From CAYZZA01 sp964482685 (lineage in GTDB: Bacteria; Bacillota; Bacilli; Lactobacillales; Carnobacteriaceae_A): DNA of 31,559 nt. Shown piece by piece: positions 15,688 to 22,246 of the stretch. Both the position numbers and the translations under genes were made by a program. The notes under the pieces are model-generated. The model did not search any database. It had not been told where the DNA came from and saw only the letters and a program-made list of their open reading frames with translations. Where the stretch lies: the NCBI GenBank assembly GCA_964482685.1, contig CAYZZA010000008.1:1-31559 (forward strand). The letters run 5' to 3'. Numbering within the stretch: the stretch's first letter is position 1; the number at the start of each line of letters is the position of its first letter.

Positions 15688-16029
15688 ATGAGTACCTACG
15701 CATCACTTCTAGGAAGCCCAGTAGCGTATGCTGTGCATCCAGAATGTAAAAAATACACCTTAAGAGACTATGGGTTCACAGAATCAAAGTCAGGCAAATT
15801 TCAGTTTATTAGATCACTGAACTATGGATCTGAAAACACAAAAGATGTGCAATTTAAGCTTGTCATTTCAAAAGACTTGCAATCTGCCAAAATGTATACA
15901 ACGATTTCTCTCCAAAGTATCAACGTCTATAAAGGGGAAGATTATGCACAAGAGCGCCAAAATGTAGAAGCCCTTTTGGCAGACATGTGCAGAGAATCTA
16001 TTTTGTTGAAAATCGACGCAGCCCAATAG
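15688..16029 (+). CDS. DUF1831 family protein, sulfur-locus associated
   Basis: This small soluble protein of 113 residues matches the DUF1831 family, found mainly in Lactobacillales next to a cysteine desulfurase and mnmA. It contains HPECKKYTLRDYGFTESKSG near the start and LVISKDLQSAKMYTTIS in the middle. Two cysteines (in PECKKY and DMCRES) are visible. No catalytic motif is recognised and its function is not established. The position suggests a helper in cysteine or sulfur transfer, which is inference from context. The gene is preceded by AAAGGAAC and follows the desulfurase by 56 bp. Confidence 0.8.
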   Translation: MSTYASLLGSPVAYAVHPECKKYTLRDYGFTESKSGKFQFIRSLNYGSENTKDVQFKLVISKDLQSAKMYTTISLQSINVYKGEDYAQERQNVEALLADMCRESILLKIDAAQ

Positions 16030-16036
16030 ACACACC

Positions 16037-16064
16037 TTGACTTCCTTTTTTATGTACGTACAAT
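16037..16064 (+). promoter_or_regulatory. Promoter of mnmA
   Basis: TTGACT (16037-16042) and TACAAT (16059-16064) are 16 bp apart, immediately after the DUF1831 stop. mnmA therefore has its own strong promoter. Confidence 0.75.
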
Positions 16065-16138
16065 AGAACAAGCTGGAAAACATACGACCTTCAAATCGTA
16101 ATTTGTTTCAGAAATTAGATAGAATTGATGGTGATCAT

Positions 16139-17263
16139 ATGAGTAAAAAGAAAGATATTCGTGTTGTCGTTGGGATGAGCGGAGGGGTCGACTCCTCTGT
16201 AACAGCTTTACTGCTCAAAGAACAAGGCTACGATGTCGTTGGTGTCTTTATGAAAAACTGGGACGATACAGATGCAGACGGCATTTGTACCGCGACAGAA
16301 GATTATCATGACGTGGCGCTCGTTGCTGAGAAAATAGGCATCCCGTATTATTCAATTAATTTTGAAAAAGAATACTGGGACCATGTTTTTACGTACTTTT
16401 TAGATGAGTATAAAAAAGGGCGTACTCCAAACCCAGATGTCATGTGTAACAAAGAAATCAAGTTTAAAGCCTTTCTCGACTATGCAACAGAATTAGGTGC
16501 AGATTATGTGGCAACCGGTCACTATGCCCAAGTATCCAAAGATGAAAACGGCGTGACTCATTTGCTACGAGGAAAAGACAAAACAAAAGATCAAACGTAT
16601 TTTCTAAACCAATTGTCACAAGAACAACTGTCTAAAGTGATGTTCCCATTGGGACATTTGGACAAAAAAGATGTGCGTAAAATGGCAGAAGAAGCAGAGT
16701 TGTCTACAGCTGCTAAAAAAGATTCAACAGGTATTTGTTTTATTGGGGAACGGAATTTCAAAGATTTCTTGATGAATTACTTGCCCGCTCGTCCTGGACA
16801 GATGAAAACATTAGAAGGCGAGGTAAAAGGGCAACATGATGGATTGATGTATTACACAATCGGCCAAAGACAAGGCCTTGGTATTGGAGGAGGCAGTGCA
16901 TCCAATGAGCCTTGGTTTGTCGTTGGAAAAGAGTTGGACACCAACACGTTGTTTGTTGGGCAAGGGTTCCATCATGACCATTTGTATGCGACCTCTCTAA
17001 AAGCAAGTGACCTCTCGTTTACAACCAATGAACCCAAACCAGAAGTACTGAAGTGTACGGCAAAGTTTCGATACCGCCAAGAAGACGTTGGCGTAACCGT
17101 TCATTTTAAGAAAGATGGGAAAGAAGCATGGGTGGAATTTGATGAGCCCGCTCGTGCCATTACTCCTGGACAAGCCATTGTGTTTTATGATGGGGAAGAA
17201 TGTTTAGGTGGCGGTACAATCGACGAAGCGTATTCAGGCGACGACTTGCTTCAGTACGTTTGA
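16139..17263 (+). CDS. mnmA: MnmA, tRNA-specific 2-thiouridylase
   Basis: MnmA adds sulfur to U34 of tRNA-Lys, tRNA-Glu and tRNA-Gln. The 374-residue product has the PP-loop GMSGGVDSS (residues 12-20), NPDVMCNKEIKF with Cys103, and DSTGICFIGER with catalytic Cys200, plus the C-terminal beta-barrel. The ATG at 16139 is preceded by GGTGATC, which pairs with the 5' part of the anti-Shine-Dalgarno. The in-frame TTG at 16103 has no such site and would add 12 non-conserved residues. The upstream desulfurase is the likely sulfur donor. A strong terminator follows. Confidence 0.97.
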   Translation: MSKKKDIRVVVGMSGGVDSSVTALLLKEQGYDVVGVFMKNWDDTDADGICTATEDYHDVALVAEKIGIPYYSINFEKEYWDHVFTYFLDEYKKGRTPNPDVMCNKEIKFKAFLDYATELGADYVATGHYAQVSKDENGVTHLLRGKDKTKDQTYFLNQLSQEQLSKVMFPLGHLDKKDVRKMAEEAELSTAAKKDSTGICFIGERNFKDFLMNYLPARPGQMKTLEGEVKGQHDGLMYYTIGQRQGLGIGGGSASNEPWFVVGKELDTNTLFVGQGFHHDHLYATSLKASDLSFTTNEPKPEVLKCTAKFRYRQEDVGVTVHFKKDGKEAWVEFDEPARAITPGQAIVFYDGEECLGGGTIDEAYSGDDLLQYV

Positions 17264-17293
17264 AGAATAAAATATTTGAAGAATAAAAAAAGC

Positions 17294-17323
17294 AAAAGAC
17301 CAAGAATTTCTTGGTCTTTTTTT
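17294..17323 (+). terminator. Intrinsic terminator after mnmA
   Basis: AAAAGACCAAG (17294-17304) pairs with CTTGGTCTTTT (17310-17320), with a short AATTT loop and a T-run continuing to 17323. Confidence 0.88.
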
Positions 17324-17407
17324 GTTGAGGTAGTCAGAGGCACAAAAATACGTTAAACTAAATGAGAAGCGAAAATGGAAATGCGATGAAAGACGAGGGT
17401 TGTAGAG

Positions 17408-19918
17408 ATGCAAGAAAACAGAGGAATAGAAGAAGAAAAATCCATTACGGGCAAAGTTCTGGCCATCTTCTTTCAAAACACGACCAATTATTACAAAGTT
17501 ATTCTAATAAAAGTAATGGACACTTCTAATCTAGAGTTTAGTGAAAAAGAAGTGGTTGTCACAGGTCATTTTGGTCAAATCCAAGAAGAATTGACCTACC
17601 AGTTTTATGGACACTTAACGACTCATGTAAAGTATGGCCTTCAATTCAATGCTCTTCGCTATGAAGAAGAAAAACCAACAGACAAAGTAGCATTGATTGA
17701 TTATTTTTCAAGCGACAAGTTTTCTGGAATTGGCAAAGTGACGGCTCAAAAACTAATCGATAGTTTAGGCAATCACGCCATTGAAGAGATTGAAGACAAT
17801 CCAGACGTGTTACAAAAAGTTTCAGGCTTGACGAAAAAGCAAAAAGACACCATTGCGGCAGTAGTCGCAAACGACCAAGGGACCAATAAAACGCTGTTTT
17901 TTTTACAAAAAAATGGATTTGGAACGGCATTGGCTTACAAAATTATGGATTTTTATAAAGAACAAACATGGGAAATCTTAAAAGAGAATCCCTATCGGCT
18001 GATTGAAGACATTGAAAATGTGGGCTTTAATCGCGCAGATGTCTTTGCAGAAAATCTAGGCATTGAAGCAGATGCGGCTGAACGCTTAAAAGCAAGCCTG
18101 TTTTTCTCGCTTCAAAAAATATGCATGTCCAACGGAAACACTTACGCATTGGAAAATGAACTGCTTGCCGAAAGTAGAGAAACGTTGGAAAAGAGTCGTC
18201 CTTTCCTTGTTCGTCCGGAGTTATTAGAAACTGCTTTAGAAGAAATGGTTGTGGAAAAACGAATCATTAAAGAAGCAGATGCCTACTTTGTTCCTTCGCT
18301 ATACATTTCCGAAATGGAGTTGGCGGCCTACGTTGACAACATTGTCAGTTACTCCAAAGAGCTCGCTCTAGACGATCAAAAGCTTGAGAAAGAATTAAGC
18401 AAACTGGAGAAAAAATTAAATATTTCATACGGGGATACTCAAAAAGAAGCCATTAAATATGCAATCAAATCGCCTTTGTTTATTTTAACAGGAGGCCCCG
18501 GAACGGGTAAGACAACGGTTATTGAAGGCATTGTTGAATTGTTTTCTGAAATGCATCAGTTGAATTTAGACGAGCTAGATGTAAATGACGAGGCTTTTCC
18601 CGTTCTTTTAGCCGCTCCAACAGGTCGGGCGGCAAAACGTATGAACGAGACAACAGGATTGCCTAGTTCGACGATTCACAGGCTTTTAGGGCTAACAGGT
18701 AATGATGAGAATGAAAACGAAGAGTATGGACGAGAGTTAAAAGGGAAGTTGTTGATTGTTGATGAAATGTCGATGGTGGATACGTGGCTAGCAAATAAAT
18801 TGTTTCAATCCATTCCTGATGGGATGCATGTTATTTTAGTCGGGGACCGTGACCAATTGCCCTCTGTAGGGCCGGGACAAGTGTTGCACGACTTTTTACT
18901 AAGCGGACGTATCCCCGCTGTGGAGCTGAAAGAAATTTACAGACAAGAAGATGGGTCAACGATCATCCCATTGGCTCACCATATCAAACAAAATGAATAC
19001 CCGCCGAGTTTGACTGAAAACAAACGTGACCGTTCCTTCTTTGAATGTGATAGTACAAGCGTTTTGCCAGTCATTAGTCAAGTGGTTGAAAAAGCAATCG
19101 CAAAAGGATTTTCTCCTCAGGATATACAGATTTTAGCACCGATGTATCGAGGACCAGCTGGTATTGATATTATGAACAAACATCTTCAAGAACTTTTAAA
19201 CCCTAACCCATCAGGGAGACGAAAAGAAATTGTATTTGGTGATAAAATTTACCGAATAGGAGATAAAGTACTTCAATTAGTCAATGATACTGAACTAGGT
19301 GTCTTTAATGGAGACATGGGCGAGGTAGCAGGGATTACGTATGCAAAAGAATCACCCAATAAAACAGATGAGTTAACGTTGTTATTTGATCAAAAAGAAG
19401 TCACATATCAGCGACAAGATTGGAAGAAAATCACACTTGCGTATTGTGTATCGATTCACAAAGCCCAAGGAAGTGAATTTAAACTCGTTATTTTGCCTTT
19501 GGTATCTTATTTTGGCCGAATGTTGCGAAAAGACTTATTGTACACAGCAATCACCCGTGCAAGTGAACTATTGATTTTATGTGGAGAACCAGAAGCTTAC
19601 CGCCTGTGTATTGAAAGCGGAAGTGCCAAGCGAAAAACCAAATTAATGGAACGGATGCTTGCTTTACTAGATACACAAGAAGCAATAGAGTTAGGTTCTA
19701 TACTTTCTTTGGATGAAGAAGAGGTGCTTGTAGAGAGCAGTCAAGAAATGACTGCAACATCCCACGAAAAAGCTATTGAAAACATTCGTGTAGAAGAAGA
19801 GAAAAAAGACTATAAATACCCTGTGTATCAATTAACAAAAGAAAAAATAAAAAAAGGAGAGATCTCTCCCATGATTGGGATGGATGCTCTCACTCCATAT
19901 TCGTTTAAAGAAGACTGA
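17408..19918 (+). CDS. recD2: RecD2, SF1 DNA helicase (YrrC)
   Basis: RecD2 is a 5'-3' helicase of the RecD family found without RecBC and linked to genome stability. The 836-residue product has an N-terminal OB-like part, a helix-hairpin-helix region with FSGIGKVTAQKLIDSLG near residue 100, Walker A GGPGTGKTT near 361, Walker B VDEMSMVD near 450, GDRDQLPSVGPG, and a late motif SIHKAQGSEF followed by YTAITRAS. The tail SPMIGMDALTPYSF is typical of YrrC proteins. The order mnmA-recD2-alaS-ireB-ruvX is conserved in Firmicutes. The TPR gene found between mnmA and recD2 in Bacillus is absent here. Confidence 0.95.
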   Translation: MQENRGIEEEKSITGKVLAIFFQNTTNYYKVILIKVMDTSNLEFSEKEVVVTGHFGQIQEELTYQFYGHLTTHVKYGLQFNALRYEEEKPTDKVALIDYFSSDKFSGIGKVTAQKLIDSLGNHAIEEIEDNPDVLQKVSGLTKKQKDTIAAVVANDQGTNKTLFFLQKNGFGTALAYKIMDFYKEQTWEILKENPYRLIEDIENVGFNRADVFAENLGIEADAAERLKASLFFSLQKICMSNGNTYALENELLAESRETLEKSRPFLVRPELLETALEEMVVEKRIIKEADAYFVPSLYISEMELAAYVDNIVSYSKELALDDQKLEKELSKLEKKLNISYGDTQKEAIKYAIKSPLFILTGGPGTGKTTVIEGIVELFSEMHQLNLDELDVNDEAFPVLLAAPTGRAAKRMNETTGLPSSTIHRLLGLTGNDENENEEYGRELKGKLLIVDEMSMVDTWLANKLFQSIPDGMHVILVGDRDQLPSVGPGQVLHDFLLSGRIPAVELKEIYRQEDGSTIIPLAHHIKQNEYPPSLTENKRDRSFFECDSTSVLPVISQVVEKAIAKGFSPQDIQILAPMYRGPAGIDIMNKHLQELLNPNPSGRRKEIVFGDKIYRIGDKVLQLVNDTELGVFNGDMGEVAGITYAKESPNKTDELTLLFDQKEVTYQRQDWKKITLAYCVSIHKAQGSEFKLVILPLVSYFGRMLRKDLLYTAITRASELLILCGEPEAYRLCIESGSAKRKTKLMERMLALLDTQEAIELGSILSLDEEEVLVESSQEMTATSHEKAIENIRVEEEKKDYKYPVYQLTKEKIKKGEISPMIGMDALTPYSFKED

Positions 19919-19934
19919 TACAAACATCTGATTG

Positions 19935-20885
19935 TTAAATCCAAAATTGACGCTTGAATGTGGAAAAGTGATACGATTGGGGCCCAACAGCTAACTCTTC
20001 ACCGTCTGCTTGTCCATATTGGTCCGTTGACAGTGAAAACGCATAGTCAGCTAAGTGGAAGGCATGAATTTTTGGAAGCAATAAGTGTTTCCCTTTTCCT
20101 TCCAATACATACATAACTAGCTTCGTCAATTCAAGGAGAGTCATTTTTTCTACAAGGACAAACTCAATGATGCCGTCGTCGGCTGTGGCCTCGGGAACTA
20201 ACTTCATCCCACCTCCTGCAAAGGGAAGGTTGACACTTAAAGCCAACATGACTCGATCCAGTGTTGTTTCTACTTCTCCTGTGCGTAAGGTAACAGTGAA
20301 TGTGTCTTGTTTTTTATAGGCTGCAAATAAGGTAGCGATATAGGCAAACTTATTAAATTGGAACCGGCGGTTTTTTGGTTGTTTTTCGTCTTGATTTTTT
20401 TGATGAATAACGGTTCCATCTAAACCAAATCCTACACTGTTCACAGCGTAATGGGTTTGACTTCGGATGAGGTCTCTATAAACTAAGACATCTTTGGAAA
20501 CAGCTTCTTCAGTGACTAAAAGACGCAAAAGAGCATTTAATGGTTTTAGTGGAATCCCAGAAGAACGCGCAAAATCGTTCCCAGATCCGTATGGAACAAA
20601 CGCAATAGGCAAATCAAGATAGTCTTGCTTTAAACCGGCTACAATTTCACTTAGTGTGCCGTCACCGCCCATGGCGACTAAAATAGGTTGTCCTGGGCAT
20701 AGCTGGGCTTCTTCGGCTAGTTCTCTAGCTAAAACGAAAGCATGCTTTGCGTATTCTGTTCGTCGGATGATGGCATGGAAATCAAACCTAGCTTCAAGCG
20801 ATTGTAAGATCGCGCGAATGTTTTTTGCCTCACCTGAACCTGATGTATCATTGAGGATGATGTAAAGATATTTTTTGGTCTCCAT
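19935..20885 (-). CDS. Diacylglycerol/lipid kinase, DagK/YegS family
   Basis: This soluble lipid kinase family phosphorylates diacylglycerol or related lipids to recycle phospholipid head-group acceptors. The 316-residue product has an N-terminal catalytic domain with NDTSGSG in place of the common NPxSG (residues 12-18), the nucleotide-binding GGDGTL at 73-78, and GSGNDFAR from residue 100. The C-terminal domain carries AGGGMKLVPEATADDGIIEFV. The ATG at 20885 is chosen because GGGAGGG lies 5 nt upstream; a longer frame from 20930 lacks a site. It converges with recD2, only 16 bp apart, with no visible terminator between. The exact substrate (DagK or YegS type) is not decided by sequence reading. 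Confidence 0.9.
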   Translation of the reverse strand: METKKYLYIILNDTSGSGEAKNIRAILQSLEARFDFHAIIRRTEYAKHAFVLARELAEEAQLCPGQPILVAMGGDGTLSEIVAGLKQDYLDLPIAFVPYGSGNDFARSSGIPLKPLNALLRLLVTEEAVSKDVLVYRDLIRSQTHYAVNSVGFGLDGTVIHQKNQDEKQPKNRRFQFNKFAYIATLFAAYKKQDTFTVTLRTGEVETTLDRVMLALSVNLPFAGGGMKLVPEATADDGIIEFVLVEKMTLLELTKLVMYVLEGKGKHLLLPKIHAFHLADYAFSLSTDQYGQADGEELAVGPQSYHFSTFKRQFWI

Positions 20886-20994
20886 AAGGCCCTCCCAGCA
20901 TTGATATAATTTCGTGTGATACACAATCATTCAAAGGATAAACTACTACAAATAAAACAACAAAAGAAATCTAACAAAAGATGTGTCTTATCCA

Positions 20995-21022
20995 TTAAGA
21001 GTATTTTTCATTCTAGTATACA
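20995..21022 (+). promoter_or_regulatory. Candidate promoter of yitT-like gene
   Basis: TTAAGA (20995-21000) and TATACA (21017-21022) are 16 bp apart, 28 bp before the start codon, in the divergent gap with the lipid kinase gene. Confidence 0.45.
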
Positions 21023-21049
21023 CTATTATAAAAAAGTGAGGGGACATTA

Positions 21050-21955
21050 TTGAAAGAATGGTCAGAACAACACAAAGAAAAATGGATCGATTTTGCTTAC
21101 ATTGTCATAGGGTCGATGTTTCCCGCGTTATCATTTCAAGCATTTTTACTTCCCAACAACATCGCTGCGGGGGGCGTATCAGGAATTAGCACCGTCTTTG
21201 TTGAATGGTTTAACTGGAACCCCTCTCTTGTTCAATTAGCAATCAACATTCCGCTACTTGTTTTGTGCTTTGCAATGCTTGGAAAAGCGGCTGGATATAA
21301 AACCATTCTTGGCAGTCTCCTTGTGCCTATTTTTGTTGGCTTGTTTCAATTTATTCAGCCAGCTACAGACAATTTATTGTTAGCGGCTATCTTTGGCGGT
21401 TTATTAACGGGAATAGGTGTGGGAATTGTTTTTCGTGCAAAAGCTTCAACCGGTGGAACGAGTATTGTGGCACAAATCTTGCACGAATACGGCAATCTCC
21501 CACTTGGATTGAGTAGTGGAATCGTAGATGCATTTGTTATTTTATTAGCTTTTTTCACCTTTGATTCAGATACAGTGTTGTTTTCTTTGATTTCTCTTTT
21601 CATTATGTCTCGGACTGTTGATATCGCTCAAGTAGGATTGAATCGAGTGAAAAATGTTTTGATTATTTCAAATCAACCGGAAGAAATAAAAGGAGAAATT
21701 TTACATACGTTGAATCGTGGAGTCACCAACTTGGGAATAAAAGGGGGGTATGGAGGAAAAGATTCTGATATGTTGATGTGTGTTGTCTCGGAAAGAGAAT
21801 TTACAGTCTTAAAAGATACGATTCTCTCCGCAGATCCTGGTGCCTTTGTCATTGCTATGCCAGCCAGTGAAGTACTTGGAAGAGGCTTTACACTTCAAAA
21901 AGAATTTGGTCTTCCAACAAGTCAAGTAAAAGAAGAATTAAAAGATAGGTATTGA
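21050..21955 (+). CDS. YitT family membrane protein (DUF161/DUF2179)
   Basis: This 301-residue membrane protein has about five predicted helices in its N-terminal two thirds (YitT_membrane domain), including SFQAFLLPNNIAAGGVSGIST and RAKASTGGTSIVAQIL. A C-terminal cytoplasmic DUF2179 domain contains GVTNLGIKGGYGGKDSDML. The family is widespread in Firmicutes, often in several copies, and its transport or regulatory role is not established. The start is TTG at 21050 with GTGAGGGGA just upstream. The TGA stop falls inside the -35 box of the alaS promoter. Confidence 0.9.
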   Translation: MKEWSEQHKEKWIDFAYIVIGSMFPALSFQAFLLPNNIAAGGVSGISTVFVEWFNWNPSLVQLAINIPLLVLCFAMLGKAAGYKTILGSLLVPIFVGLFQFIQPATDNLLLAAIFGGLLTGIGVGIVFRAKASTGGTSIVAQILHEYGNLPLGLSSGIVDAFVILLAFFTFDSDTVLFSLISLFIMSRTVDIAQVGLNRVKNVLIISNQPEEIKGEILHTLNRGVTNLGIKGGYGGKDSDMLMCVVSEREFTVLKDTILSADPGAFVIAMPASEVLGRGFTLQKEFGLPTSQVKEELKDRY

Positions 21956-21980
21956 CACTCAAATCAAGTCTATCTATACT
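21952..21980 (+). promoter_or_regulatory. Promoter of the alaS T-box unit
   Basis: TTGACA (21952-21957) and TATACT (21975-21980) are 17 bp apart: a perfect -35 and a near-perfect -10. The -35 contains the TGA stop of the upstream YitT gene. Confidence 0.9.
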
Positions 21981-21986
21981 TTAGGT

Positions 21987-22220
21987 AACACAAAAAGGCC
22001 ATGCTGCACGATTGTTTCATCCACAGAGAAGGTTTCCATTGGTGAAAGAGAAACTTGTTGAAGTCGTGTGCGCCGCTCCCTTTTTTATTTCAGCAGAAAT
22101 GTTGACGGTGCTTCCGTTATCAAGTCTATAAAGAGGTAATGAGGTCCACATGGATTCATTACAAACAAGGTGGTACCGCGAGTCGTCGTCCTTGTTCGTA
22201 ATGAATCTATGTGGTTTTTT
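21987..22220 (+). promoter_or_regulatory. T-box riboswitch of alaS (Ala)
   Basis: Stem I has a lower helix (AAAAAGG with CCTTTTTT), a GCACGA/TCGTG helix, an AGAG bulge and a terminal hairpin GTTTC/GAAAC enclosing CATTGGTGAAAGA. The 3' side of the specifier loop contains GCC (22072-22074) and GCT (22075-22077), both alanine codons. The T-box AAGGTGGTACCGCG ends at 22180. Its UGGU pairs with the discriminator A and CCA end of tRNA-Ala, agreeing with the gene it controls. The terminator stem combines 22146-22170 with 22190-22214, followed by T6. Uncharged tRNA-Ala should permit readthrough into alaS. Confidence 0.92.
22146..22220 (+). terminator. Regulated terminator of the alaS T-box
   Basis: Long, nearly perfect arms 22146-22170 and 22190-22214 enclose the T-box core and are followed by TTTTTT. 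The stem is about 25 bp with two mismatches. Confidence 0.85.
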
Positions 22221-22246
22221 ATTTTTTAATGAGAGGAATGGAAAAC

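Noticed and set aside
18490..18515. Possible AddAB/RecBCD-type RecD
   Set aside because: The N-terminal helix-hairpin-helix region, the length and the mnmA-alaS context fit RecD2, and no recB or recC is present.
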